Assembly (NCBI GenBank): GCA_009699245.1
Contig: WLOQ01000002.1
Location: forward strand, 62,001 to 126,000
DNA length: 64,000 nucleotides
Reading direction: 5' to 3'
From: Actinomycetota bacterium
GTDB lineage: Bacteria > Actinomycetota > Thermoleophilia > Solirubrobacterales > Solirubrobacteraceae
Under the pieces are notes generated by a model. It did not search any database. It was not told where the DNA came from and saw only the letters and a program-made list of their open reading frames with translations. Shown here in pieces: positions 51,738 through 63,370 of the stretch; the stretch's first letter is position 1, and the number at the start of each line of letters is the position of its first letter. Made by a program: the position numbers and the translations under genes.

Positions 51738-52928
51738 TCAGGGTGCGACGCCGGCGAGGATCTCGGCGGCCGCGCGGTCGAACGTGCCGCTGATGATCGC
51801 GTCGCGCAGGCGCGCGACGGTGCGCTGGACGAAGGCGAGGTTGTGCACCGTGAGCATCCGCATCGCCGTGAGCTCGCGGTTCTTCGCCATGTAGCGCAGG
51901 TAGCCCCGCGACCAGCCGATCGCGCAGGCCGGGCACGGGCAGCCCTCCATCAGCGGCTCGTCGGAGTCCTTCAGCGCCCCGGCGGTGATGTCGACGCGCC
52001 AGCGCCGATCCGGGTCGGGGATGAGCGCCATGCCGTGGCGCCCCAGCCGGGTCGGCATCGCGCAGTCGAAGGTGTCGATGCCGTGCCCAATGCCGGCGAC
52101 GAGATCGTCGATCTCGCCGATGCCGAGCAGGTGGCGCGGCTTGTGCGCCGGCAGCACCTCGGTCGTCCAGCGCACGACCTCGTACATCTGCGCCTTCTCC
52201 GCGCCGAGCGAGCCGCCGATCGCGATCCCGTCGCACGCGCTGGCGGCAACGGCCTGCGCGCTCTCGATCCGCAGGTCCTCGTAGACGCCGCCCTGAACGA
52301 TGCCGTAGACGATCTGTCCTTCTGGGCCGTGCTCGTCGTGCCAGGTGAGACAGCGATCGAGCCAGCGGTGGGTGCGCTCCGTCGAGCGGGCGGTGTACTC
52401 GCGGCTGACGTGGAACGGCGTGCACTCATCGAAGACGAGTGCGATATCCGACGCGAGGTTGCCCTGGATCTCCATCGACGTCTCGGGCGCCATGAAGCGC
52501 TCGCGGCCATCGGTGTAGCCGCGGTAGCGCACACCGTCCTCTTCGATCGACAGCACCCGGCCGCTGCGGCTCGGGCCGTTGGGTGCCCGGCCCTTGATCT
52601 CGTCGGCGACCGTCCCGTGACCCATCGAGAAGACCTGGAAGCCACCGGAGTCGGTGATGATCGGGCCGTCCCAGCGCATGAAGCGGTGGAGCCCGCCCTG
52701 GCGCGCGATCAGGTCGTCGCCCGGGTCGAGGTGCAGGTGGAACGTGTTGCCGAGCACCATGTCGAAGCCCAGGTCGCGGACCTCCTGCGGTGTGAGGCCG
52801 CGCACCGAGCCCTTCGTCGCGAGCGGCACGAACGCGGGCGTGCGGATCTCCCCGTGGGCGACCGTGAGCACGCCGGCGCGGGCCTGCGAGCCGGCGTCCT
52901 GCGCGAGGATGCGGAAGTCGGCGGCCAT
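51738..52928 (-). CDS. tgt: queuine/preQ1 tRNA-ribosyltransferase Tgt
   Basis: 396 residues, TIM barrel. DSGGFQVFSMG near 92-102 carries the catalytic Asp, VFDECTPF is near 160, GGSLGAEKAQMYEVVRW includes the second base-binding stretch, and the zinc site is CPCPACAIGW near 331-340 with a later His (TVHNLAF). It exchanges guanine-34 for the queuosine precursor in GUN-anticodon tRNAs. Start is ATG at 52928. YugP-like peptidase lies 25 nt upstream on the same strand, so they may share a message. Confidence 0.95.
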   Translation of the reverse strand: MAADFRILAQDAGSQARAGVLTVAHGEIRTPAFVPLATKGSVRGLTPQEVRDLGFDMVLGNTFHLHLDPGDDLIARQGGLHRFMRWDGPIITDSGGFQVFSMGHGTVADEIKGRAPNGPSRSGRVLSIEEDGVRYRGYTDGRERFMAPETSMEIQGNLASDIALVFDECTPFHVSREYTARSTERTHRWLDRCLTWHDEHGPEGQIVYGIVQGGVYEDLRIESAQAVAASACDGIAIGGSLGAEKAQMYEVVRWTTEVLPAHKPRHLLGIGEIDDLVAGIGHGIDTFDCAMPTRLGRHGMALIPDPDRRWRVDITAGALKDSDEPLMEGCPCPACAIGWSRGYLRYMAKNRELTAMRMLTVHNLAFVQRTVARLRDAIISGTFDRAAAEILAGVAP

Positions 52929-52953
52929 CAGCGCCGGGCCCGGTTCGAGCGCC

Positions 52954-53637
52954 CTAGCGGTTGTTGCCGAGGAACGTCAGCACGAAGTAGAGGAGCTGCG
53001 AGAGGGCCGCGAGCGCACCGGCGACGTACGTCATCGCAGCGGCGGTCAGCACCTTGCGCACGCCGACGCTCTCCTCCGGGTTGGCGATCCCGAGCGTCTT
53101 CAGCTGCACCGCGGCGCGACGCGAGGCGTCGAACTCGACCGGCAGGGTGACGAACTGGAAGAGCACCACCGCCGCGTAGAGCGCGACCGCGACGATGATG
53201 AGGTTCGTCGCGCCGAGAACCGCGCCGATGATGAGCAGAATCATCCAGGTGCTCGAGGCGAAGGACGTCACCGGCCAGAGGCTCGAGCGGACCGTCATCG
53301 GGAAGTACGCCTTGGCGTGCTGGATCGCGTGACCGACCTCGTGTGCCGCGACGGCCGTCGAGCTGAGGCTTGCTCCGCCGTACACCGGCTCAGAGAGATT
53401 GACCGTCCGCGCACGCGGGTCGTAGTGGTCGCTGAGTGCGCCGGGGACGGCGTTGACCGGGACGTTCTGCAGGCCGTTGGCGTCGAGGATCTGACGGGCG
53501 ACCTGGGCACCGGTGAGGCCCGTGTCCTCCGGGACCTCCATGAACTTCGTGAACGTGCTCTTCACATAGTGCTGAGCCCAGAGGCCGAAGACCATCGGGA
53601 CGACGAGGCAGACGAGATAGAGGCCCAGATTGTTCAT
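52954..53637 (-). CDS. YugP-like neutral zinc metallopeptidase
   Basis: 227 residues. An N-terminal helix, then a soluble domain with STAVAAHEVGHAIQHAKAY, i.e. HEVGH near 98-102, and three more helices. This is the DUF/YugP family of membrane zinc peptidases with unknown substrates; the zinc-binding HEXXH is intact. ATG 53637: TACCAT ends 10 nt upstream and no Shine-Dalgarno exists, so a nearly leaderless start is likely. It has tgt immediately downstream and a MarR gene upstream on the same strand, 43 nt away. Confidence 0.88.
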   Translation of the reverse strand: MNNLGLYLVCLVVPMVFGLWAQHYVKSTFTKFMEVPEDTGLTGAQVARQILDANGLQNVPVNAVPGALSDHYDPRARTVNLSEPVYGGASLSSTAVAAHEVGHAIQHAKAYFPMTVRSSLWPVTSFASSTWMILLIIGAVLGATNLIIVAVALYAAVVLFQFVTLPVEFDASRRAAVQLKTLGIANPEESVGVRKVLTAAAMTYVAGALAALSQLLYFVLTFLGNNR

Positions 53638-53680
53638 TGTCAGCTGAATGGTAGATCGTGCGCGGGCGGGTTGGCCCCGA

Positions 53681-54169
53681 TCACCCGCAGGCGACGCCGT
53701 CCTCGGCCGAGTCGCCGAGGACGCGCTCCCAGCAGCTGCCGAGGAGGTCCTGCTCATCCGCCGCGACATGGTCGAGGAAGCGGGCGCGGACGCCGGCGAG
53801 ATGCGTGCGCCGGGCGGCCGCAAGGAGCGTGAGGCCAGCCGGCGTGATACGCGCGTATGCACCGCGTGCGTCGCTGTCGCAGGTCTCGCGCTCGAGCAGG
53901 CCGTCGCGGGCCATCCGATCCACGAGCCGGGTCAGGCCGCTGCGACTCAGCAGCACCGCGTCGGCGAGGTCCGACATCCGCATCCGGTGGTCCGGGGCGT
54001 CGGCGAGGAGCAACAGCACCTCGTACGACGTGAGCGGGATTCCGTGCTGCGCCTCGAGGTCGGCGTCGAGCGCCTTCGTCAGCGCCGCGTGGGCGCGCAG
54101 CATGCCGCGCCAGGCGCGCAGCTCACGCGCGGAAAGGGAGGAGCTCTTGGACGCTGAGGTGGTCGCCAT
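53681..54169 (-). CDS. MarR-family transcriptional regulator (162 aa)
   Basis: Winged helix-turn-helix of the MarR type: LTSYEVLLLLADAPDHRMRMSDLADAVLLSRSGLTRLVDRMARDGLLERE-like region near 52-100, with the DNA-recognition helix SRSGLTRLVDRM and the wing (CDSDARGAYARITPAG). The dimer helices lie at each end. It probably represses genes in response to a small ligand; no efflux gene lies immediately next to it, and the nearest target could be its own promoter or the divergent gpmI side. ATG 54169; the upstream in-frame extension would be unusually Ser-rich. Confidence 0.92.
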   Translation of the reverse strand: MATTSASKSSSLSARELRAWRGMLRAHAALTKALDADLEAQHGIPLTSYEVLLLLADAPDHRMRMSDLADAVLLSRSGLTRLVDRMARDGLLERETCDSDARGAYARITPAGLTLLAAARRTHLAGVRARFLDHVAADEQDLLGSCWERVLGDSAEDGVACG

Positions 54170-54222
54170 GGTGGCCCATGAGGCTAGCAGCGCTGGTTGC
54201 GCGAACAATCACTCTTGGGCCG

Positions 54223-55749
54223 TCAGCCGAGCAGCAGCGAGCGCCCGGTCATCCCGTCGGGATGCGCGATGCCGAGCAGCTGCAGGAGCGTCGGCGCGAC
54301 GTCGGCGAGCACGCCCCCGGAGCGCAGCTCCACGCCCTCGACAGTCACGACGCACGGCACCGGGTTGAGCGAGTGCGCCGTGTTCGGCGACCCGTCGTCG
54401 TTGAGCATGTGATCGGCGTTGCCGTGGTCGGCCGTGATCAGCAGCACGCCGCCGCTCTCCTGCACAGCGGCGACGACATCACCGAGGCATGCATCGACGG
54501 TCTCGATCGCCGTGACGGCGGCCGGGATCACGCCGGTGTGGCCGACCATGTCCGGGTTGGCGAAGTTGATGATCCCGAACCGCGGCGCCTCCTCGCGCCA
54601 CGCCGACACGAACGCCGCGGCGGCCTCACGGGCGCTCATCTGCGGCTTGTGGTCGTAGGTCGGGACGTCGCGCGGGGACGGCACGACCTCGCGGCGCTCC
54701 CCGTCCTGTGGGGTCTCCTCGCCGCCGCCGAAGAAGTACGTCACGTGGGGGTACTTCTCGGTCTCCGCGACGTGGAGCTGGCGCCCGCCCTCGCGGGCGA
54801 TGACCTGCGGCAGCGTGATGCCGGGGCGGTCCGGGAGGAAGGCGATCGGGTACGGCCAGCCCTCCTCGTACTCGGTCAGGCACGTGTACCGCTCGACGAC
54901 GGCCGCGCCGCCGCGCTCGATCTCGGTGAAGGCGGGGTCGGCGAGTGCGCGCGTGATCTCGCGCATGCGGTCCGGACGGAAGTTGAAGGCGACGACGCTG
55001 TCACCCGAGCGGATGCGCGACTCCTCACCGACGGTCGTCGCGGCGATGAACTCATCGGTCTCACCGCGGTCGTAGGCGTCCCGCGCGGCCGCGGCGGCAT
55101 GGGCGACGTGGTGCGCTGCGCGACCGTGGACGAGCAGGTCGTAGGCCTGCTGGACGCGGTCCCAGCGCCGGTCGCGGTCCATCGCGAAATAGCGCCCGAT
55201 GACAGTGCCCACTCGCGCGTTGCCGGCGGCGACGCAGCGGTCCTCGATCTGGTCGAGGAAGGCCTCGCCACCGGTCGGCGAGGTGTCGCGCCCATCGGTG
55301 AAGGCGTGGACGACGAGGTCGGGGACGCCGAGGTCGCGTCCGAGCGCGATCAGCGCTTCAAGGTGCTCAAGGCTCGAGTGAACGCCGCCGTCGGAGACGA
55401 GTCCGATGAGGTGGACGCGCGGGGCGCCTCGCAGCGCGTCGCGCAGCGCGGGGTTCTCGTCGAGCTCCCCCTCCGCGACCGCGTCGTCGATCCTTGTGAG
55501 GTCCTGCCGCACGATCGAGCCGGCGCCGAGGTTGAGGTGCCCGACCTCGCTGTTGCCCATCTGACCGTCGGGGAGACCGACGGCGCGCCCGCAGGCGGTC
55601 AGCTCGGTGTGCGGGAAGCGCTCCCAGAGCGCGTCGAACACGGGCGTGCGGGCGAGCTCGACGGCGTTCCCCGGGCCGGGCGGCGCGAGGCCCCAGCCGT
55701 CGAGGATGACGAGGACCGCGCCGGGCGCGGGGAGCGCCGACGGGCTCAC
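54223..55749 (-). CDS. gpmI: 2,3-bisphosphoglycerate-independent phosphoglycerate mutase
   Basis: 508 residues, alkaline phosphatase superfamily. The catalytic serine is in GQMGNSEVGHLN, near 61-72; metal ligands include ILDGWG near the N-terminus, AFTDGRDTSPTG, NFANPDMVGHTG and ADHGNADHM near the C-terminus. It interconverts 3- and 2-phosphoglycerate without a 2,3-BPG cofactor. It starts with GTG at 55749, overlapping the tpiA stop by four bases (GTGA), and is last in the gap-pgk-tpiA-gpmI operon. Confidence 0.96.
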   Translation of the reverse strand: MSPSALPAPGAVLVILDGWGLAPPGPGNAVELARTPVFDALWERFPHTELTACGRAVGLPDGQMGNSEVGHLNLGAGSIVRQDLTRIDDAVAEGELDENPALRDALRGAPRVHLIGLVSDGGVHSSLEHLEALIALGRDLGVPDLVVHAFTDGRDTSPTGGEAFLDQIEDRCVAAGNARVGTVIGRYFAMDRDRRWDRVQQAYDLLVHGRAAHHVAHAAAAARDAYDRGETDEFIAATTVGEESRIRSGDSVVAFNFRPDRMREITRALADPAFTEIERGGAAVVERYTCLTEYEEGWPYPIAFLPDRPGITLPQVIAREGGRQLHVAETEKYPHVTYFFGGGEETPQDGERREVVPSPRDVPTYDHKPQMSAREAAAAFVSAWREEAPRFGIINFANPDMVGHTGVIPAAVTAIETVDACLGDVVAAVQESGGVLLITADHGNADHMLNDDGSPNTAHSLNPVPCVVTVEGVELRSGGVLADVAPTLLQLLGIAHPDGMTGRSLLLG

Positions 55750-56504
55750 GAGCGGGCCGCCTCGACGATCGCGGCGAACGAGGCCGGGTCGAGCGATGCT
55801 CCGCCGACGAGCGCGCCATCGACGTCCGGCAGCGGGAGCAGCTCGGCCGCATTGTCCGGCTTCACGCTGCCGCCGTACTGGATGCGGATCGCCTCTGCGG
55901 CGTCCGCGTCGAGGCCGGCGACGACGCCGCGCACGAACGCGCACGCCTCCTGCGCCTGCTCGGGGGTGGCGACCTTCCCGGTCCCGATCGCCCAGATCGG
56001 CTCGTAGGCGATCACGACATCCGCAAGGCGCCCGGCGGGCACCTGCGCGAGACCCGCTTCGAGCTGCCGGCGCAGCATGGACTCCATCTCACCCGCGTCG
56101 CGCTCGGCCTCCGTCTCGCCGCAGCAGAGGATCGGCACGAGGCCCGCCTCCAGCGCCGCCGGGACCTTCTCGGCGAGCGCGGCGTCGGTCTCGCCGAAGA
56201 GCTCGCGGCGCTCGGAGTGGCCGAGGACGACGCCGTGGACGTCGAGGTCGGCGAGCATTGGGGCGCTCACCTCGCCGGTGAAGGCGCCCTCGGCAGCCTG
56301 GTGCATGGTCTGCGCGAACACCTGAACCCGCGAGCCGCGCGTCGAATCGACCATCGCGCCGAGCGCCGTGAACGGCACGCAGATCGCGACATCGACGCCC
56401 TCGGACGAGGACACCCGCGGCAGGAGCCCGCTGATGAACATCTCGGCGTCGCCGACGGTCTTGAACATCTTCCAGTTGCCGGCGATGAACGGGGTGCGGG
56501 ACAT
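55746..56504 (-). CDS. tpiA: triosephosphate isomerase
   Basis: 252 residues. GNWKM near 9-13 gives the catalytic Lys, GHSERRE near 95-101 the His, YEPIWAIGTG near 166-175 the Glu, and YGGSVKPDN near 211 the phosphate-binding loop. It interconverts dihydroxyacetone phosphate and glyceraldehyde 3-phosphate. It overlaps pgk by one base (TGATG) and gpmI by four bases. Confidence 0.97.
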   Translation of the reverse strand: MSRTPFIAGNWKMFKTVGDAEMFISGLLPRVSSSEGVDVAICVPFTALGAMVDSTRGSRVQVFAQTMHQAAEGAFTGEVSAPMLADLDVHGVVLGHSERRELFGETDAALAEKVPAALEAGLVPILCCGETEAERDAGEMESMLRRQLEAGLAQVPAGRLADVVIAYEPIWAIGTGKVATPEQAQEACAFVRGVVAGLDADAAEAIRIQYGGSVKPDNAAELLPLPDVDGALVGGASLDPASFAAIVEAARS

Positions 56505-57676
56505 CAGCTCAGGGCCTCCACGCCGGGAAGGGTCTTGCCCTCCACGAGCTCCAAGGTGGCGCCGCCACCGGTTGACAGGTGTGTCACATCGTCCTCGAGC
56601 CCAAACGCGGCGAGCGCGGCGGCGCTGTCGCCACCGCCGACGACCGTCGTGCCCGGGCAGGTCGCGACGGCCTGCGCGACCGCGCGCGTGCCGCCGCTGA
56701 ACGGCTCGAGCTCGAAGGCGCCCATCGGGCCGTTCCAGAAGACCGCTCCGGCACCCGCGACCTCCGCGGCGTAGAGCGCTGCGGTGCGCGGTCCGACGTC
56801 GAGCCCCATCCAGCCCTCGGGCACGTCGACCCCGTCGAGCTCGCGTCGCGGTGTGTCCGCCGCGAACCGCTCACCGAGGACGAGATCGACAGGGAGCAGC
56901 AGCCGCTTGCCGCGCGCCTGCGCATCGGCGAGGACCCGGCGCGCCGGCTCGAGATCCTCATCGGAGCAGAGCGAGGCACCGACCTCGTGCCCCTGGACCT
57001 TGAGGAACGGGAAGCACATCGCGCCGCCGATCAGGACGGCGTCGGCGCGGTCGAGGAACGCATCGAGGACGCCGATCTTGTCCGTGACCTTCGCGCCCCC
57101 GACGACCGCCACGAGCGGGCGCGGCGGGCCGGCGAGGATGGCGCCGATCGTCTCCACCTCGCGCTGAAGCAGCAGGCCGGCGGCGCTCACCGGGACGACG
57201 GCGACGATGCCGACGTTCGACGCGTGCGCGCGATGCGCGACCCCGAAGGCGTCATCGACGTAGGCGTCGGCGAGGCGCCCGTAGGCTGCGGCGAGCTCCG
57301 GGTCGTTCTTCGTCTCGCCCGCCTCGAAGCGGACGTTCTCGAGCATCAGCACCTGGCCGGGCTCCAGCGCCTGCGCGAGCGCCTCGACCTCCGGGCCGAC
57401 GACGGCGGGTGCGAGCGTCACGTCCCATCCGGTGAGCTGTGCCAGCCGGTCGGCGGCAGGGCGCAACGAGAACGCGGCGTCCGGCCCCTTCGGCCGTCCG
57501 AGATGCGCGGCCAGCACGAGCGCGCAGCCCTGGTCGCGCAGGCGCTCGAGTGTCGGGAGCGCGGCGCGGATGCGGGTGTCGTCGGTGATCTGCCGGGCCT
57601 CGTCGAGGGGGACGTTGAAGTCCACTCTGACGAGGACCCGGCGGCCCGACAGCTCGACGTCGTCGAGGGTGCGCAC
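56504..57676 (-). CDS. pgk: phosphoglycerate kinase
   Basis: 390 residues with RVDFNVPLDE near 17-26, the substrate arginines (AHLGRPKG near 58), VGGAKVTDK near 194 and the ATP-binding GGGDSAAAL near 348. It makes ATP from 1,3-bisphosphoglycerate in glycolysis and runs in reverse in gluconeogenesis. GTG at 57676 directly follows the gap stop codon (TAGGTG). Its stop overlaps tpiA by one base. Confidence 0.97.
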   Translation of the reverse strand: MRTLDDVELSGRRVLVRVDFNVPLDEARQITDDTRIRAALPTLERLRDQGCALVLAAHLGRPKGPDAAFSLRPAADRLAQLTGWDVTLAPAVVGPEVEALAQALEPGQVLMLENVRFEAGETKNDPELAAAYGRLADAYVDDAFGVAHRAHASNVGIVAVVPVSAAGLLLQREVETIGAILAGPPRPLVAVVGGAKVTDKIGVLDAFLDRADAVLIGGAMCFPFLKVQGHEVGASLCSDEDLEPARRVLADAQARGKRLLLPVDLVLGERFAADTPRRELDGVDVPEGWMGLDVGPRTAALYAAEVAGAGAVFWNGPMGAFELEPFSGGTRAVAQAVATCPGTTVVGGGDSAAALAAFGLEDDVTHLSTGGGATLELVEGKTLPGVEALS

Positions 57677-60692
<3,016 letters not shown>

Positions 60693-60699
60693 GCATTCG

Positions 60700-60705
60700 A
60701 GGATA
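60700..60705 (-). promoter_or_regulatory. -10 element of uvrC, probable leaderless promoter
   Basis: TATCCT on the minus strand ends 7 nt before the GTG at 60692. Confidence 0.6.
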
Positions 60706-60829
60706 CGGGCACGGATCGGGCACGGATGCGGGGATACCGCGACATCACGACGCAGATCGCCCTGTAGAGTCTGGTCGACCAAGCAGGTTCCATCTGGATC
60801 CGGCACGTATTTCTAGGAGAGAGGTTCAC

Positions 60830-62119
60830 ATGATGAAGAGCAAGCGGGGCATCTTCGCCCTCCTTTGCGCGCTCGTCGTGGCCCTTGCCGTCGCCGCCTG
60901 TGGCAGCGACAACAAGGACAGCGGCAGCAGCTCGACGTCCGGCAATGCGTCGGGCAGCACGCTTTCGGACAGCACGATCAAGGCAGCGCTCGAGTTCACC
61001 GGCGGCAAGGCCGGCAAGGCCGACGCGAGCCTGGAGCCCGTCACGATCGGCTACGTCAACCAGGAGGCCGGCACGCCCGCGTTCCCCGAGTACGGCATCA
61101 CGACGCAGACCGCGGTCGACTTCGTGAACAACGAGCTCGGCGGCATCGGCGGTCACCCGCTGAAGGTCGAGAAGTGCGTCATCCAGACGGAGGAGGACGG
61201 CCAGAAGTGCGCGTCCCAGTTCGTCAACGGCGGCAAGGTGTCGATGGGCATCCTCGGTCTCGCAGTCGTGGGCAACAAGTCGTTCTACGACACGGTCGGC
61301 GGGAAGTTCCCGGTCGTCGTGGACGTGGCCGCGACCGGTCCTGACGCAACCACCCCGAAGGTCTACAACCTCGACGGTGGCGGCATCGGCGTCCTCAACG
61401 CGATGAACGTGGCCGTGAAGAACACGGGCGCGAAGACCGCCGCGATCCTCACGACCGACAACCCGGCCGGCAAGAACACGGCGCTGCAGATTCAGGCGCC
61501 GGGCCTCAAGGCCCTCGGCATCAAGCCGACGGTCGTCCTCTTCAAGGACACGGCCACCACGCCGGAGTTCGCTGCGGCGATCACGAACGCGAACGCGAAG
61601 AACGTCGACGCGATCCTGTTCAGCCCATCGGCCCCCAGCCAGTGCGTCCAGCTCTCACAGGCGCTCAAGCAGCTCGGCGTGACCACCCCGGTCGTCACGA
61701 ACGTGTTCTGCGCCGCCGATGAGGTCATCGAGGGCGTCGGGTCCGGCCTCAACGGCTGGGTGTTCGCGTCGTTCGGTTGGAACCCGCGGGTTCCGGGCAA
61801 CGCGCAGAGCGATGCCTTCGTGAACGTGATGAAGGCCGCCGGCAAGTCGAAGGAGACGAACTCGGGCTACACGTTCAAGTCGTTCGCCGACGTCATGGCC
61901 CTGACGAAGCTCGCCAACGAGGTCGGCTTCGACAACATCAGCGGTGACGCGATGAACAAGGCGATCCTTGGTTTCAAGGGCCCCGCCTTCATGATCGAGG
62001 GCGAGCTCGCCTGCGGCACGAACAAGACGCTGATCAGCGTCTGCGGCAACACCGGCGCCAACAGCTCCTACCAGGACGACGCCTGGAAGAGCGACGGCAC
62101 CGTGGTCGTCGGGGGCTGA
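60830..62119 (+). CDS. branched-chain amino acid-type ABC transporter substrate-binding lipoprotein
   Basis: 429 residues. Lipobox VAACG with cysteine at residue 24, a Ser/Gly-rich linker, then a type I periplasmic-binding fold of the LivJ/Leu-Ile-Val-binding family: VTIGYVNQEAG and TAVDFVNNELGGIGGHPL near the start. The ligand may be a branched-chain amino acid, amide or aromatic acid. AGGAGAGAGG precedes ATGATG, so either methionine can start. No permease or ATPase gene is downstream; two hairpins terminate the transcript at once, so it is an orphan receptor in this window. Confidence 0.88.
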   Translation: MMKSKRGIFALLCALVVALAVAACGSDNKDSGSSSTSGNASGSTLSDSTIKAALEFTGGKAGKADASLEPVTIGYVNQEAGTPAFPEYGITTQTAVDFVNNELGGIGGHPLKVEKCVIQTEEDGQKCASQFVNGGKVSMGILGLAVVGNKSFYDTVGGKFPVVVDVAATGPDATTPKVYNLDGGGIGVLNAMNVAVKNTGAKTAAILTTDNPAGKNTALQIQAPGLKALGIKPTVVLFKDTATTPEFAAAITNANAKNVDAILFSPSAPSQCVQLSQALKQLGVTTPVVTNVFCAADEVIEGVGSGLNGWVFASFGWNPRVPGNAQSDAFVNVMKAAGKSKETNSGYTFKSFADVMALTKLANEVGFDNISGDAMNKAILGFKGPAFMIEGELACGTNKTLISVCGNTGANSSYQDDAWKSDGTVVVGG

Positions 62120-62129
62120 TCGTCCCCTC

Positions 62130-62157
62130 CCGCGGCCCGCGCTCGCGCGGGCCGCGG
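62130..62157. terminator. first strong hairpin between convergent genes
   Basis: A perfect inverted repeat: CCGCGGCCCGCGC with GCGCGGGCCGCGG, a 12-13 bp stem with a loop of a few bases, starting 10 nt after the binding-protein stop. It lacks a T run, as do most terminators here. Confidence 0.75.
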
Positions 62158-62167
62158 GGCCCCGGCC

Positions 62168-62194
62168 CCCGCCCGGCGTGTAGCGCCGGGCGGG
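62168..62194. terminator. second strong hairpin between convergent genes
   Basis: CCCGCCCGGCG pairs with CGCCGGGCGGG around TGTAG (11 bp, perfect), 13 nt before the stop of the convergent VanY-like gene, so it likely terminates that gene too. Confidence 0.75.
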
Positions 62195-62206
62195 CGTGCC
62201 GGATCG

Positions 62207-63370
62207 TCACTCGAGGAGCCGCACGAGCGCCGTGCCCGGCTCCCCGGAGCCACGCGCGAGCGCCACGACGCGCCGCACGTAGGACTGTGTCGCGGGATCC
62301 GGCGGGACGCACATGCACCCCGCCACCTGCCCGAGACCCGCGTGGTACGCGGCCAGAGCGAGCGGGACCGACCCGAGGCGCCGCAGCAGGGCGCGCATGC
62401 GGCGACCCTGCACCTCGATCGCGGCGGAGGTGACGTGCGCGAACCCCGCCCCCACCTCGCGCTGGGCGGCGAGCAGCGCCGCACCGACACCCCAGCGGGC
62501 GGCCGCACGGCGCAGCCACGGGGCGGCGCGCTCGGGCACGTACCCCGGGACGGCCGAGCCCGCGGCGCGCGCCGCGCCGAAGCCGACCGACGCGCTCCCC
62601 GGCGAGCCGGTGTAGCCGTAATGCCAGGGCTCCCAGGGGTAGCGCCGCAGGAAGCCGAACCGGCCGGCGTTGGCGAGGAGCCAGCCAAAGGCGGCGGGCG
62701 GTCCGAGGTCGAGCTCGGTGCCGAGCCGGTGAAGCGAACGGCCCGGCGGCGCGACCCACCTGGGATCCGGGTGCGCCGCGAACAGCGCGGCCTGCTCAGC
62801 GTAGGTGCGAAACCCACTGATCACCGCGAGCCGCAGCCCGGCCCGATGGGCCGCGGCAGCCATGCGGTCGTACGCGAGCGCGACATCCGGGCGGATCGGC
62901 TTGCCGTCACGTTCGAAGAAGGGACCGCGGTACTCCCCGTCCGCCGGCGCTGGGGCGAGGAGCGGCGCCTCTGCGCGGGCGTGCGCGGCGCCGCCGATGC
63001 GCACGCCGCCCGGGAGCCGGAGCGCCGCATCCGTCGTGACCCGCACCTCGGCCGGCAGCGGTCCGCCATCGAAGCGCACCTGGACGGCCGCGACGCCGTT
63101 GCGCTCAGCGGTGCGTGACGCGACCACGCGCGCCCGGGCGAGGACCTCATCGCGCCCCGCCCCCGCGTCCGCGCCCTCAAGGAGCTGGGGCCGCAGGTCC
63201 GCCAGGACCCGCGCGCCCGCCAGCGCGGCGAGATCGACGGCGCGCTGACGCTCACCGCGCGCCAGCAGCGCACCACCGACCCACGCCAGCGCGACGGCGC
63301 AGCCGACGATCAGGATGAGGCCGCCGAGGAGCGCCGGCAGCGCCTGGCCGCCATCGGCTCGCGGCGTCAC
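62207..63370 (-). CDS. Tad-like N-terminus fused to VanY peptidase and lytic transglycosylase-like domain
   Basis: 387 residues. Residues 1-60 resemble a TadG/pseudopilin-like anchor (GGQALPALLGGLILIVGCAVALAWVGG, then ERQRAVDLAALAGARV). Residues about 150-255 form a D-alanyl-D-alanine carboxypeptidase of the VanY type with SLHRLGTELDLG and WEPWHYGY as zinc-ligand motifs. The last 110 residues look like a shortened SLT lytic transglycosylase: LLAAQREVGAGFAHV with the Glu and ALAAYHAGLGQVA near the end. It would cut peptidoglycan at the base of an envelope-spanning apparatus. GTG overlaps the upstream stop. Confidence 0.78.
   Translation of the reverse strand: MTPRADGGQALPALLGGLILIVGCAVALAWVGGALLARGERQRAVDLAALAGARVLADLRPQLLEGADAGAGRDEVLARARVVASRTAERNGVAAVQVRFDGGPLPAEVRVTTDAALRLPGGVRIGGAAHARAEAPLLAPAPADGEYRGPFFERDGKPIRPDVALAYDRMAAAAHRAGLRLAVISGFRTYAEQAALFAAHPDPRWVAPPGRSLHRLGTELDLGPPAAFGWLLANAGRFGFLRRYPWEPWHYGYTGSPGSASVGFGAARAAGSAVPGYVPERAAPWLRRAAARWGVGAALLAAQREVGAGFAHVTSAAIEVQGRRMRALLRRLGSVPLALAAYHAGLGQVAGCMCVPPDPATQSYVRRVVALARGSGEPGTALVRLLE

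Noticed and set aside
60830-62119. A full ABC transporter operon
   Set aside because: No permease or ATPase follows; two terminator hairpins and a convergent gene come next.
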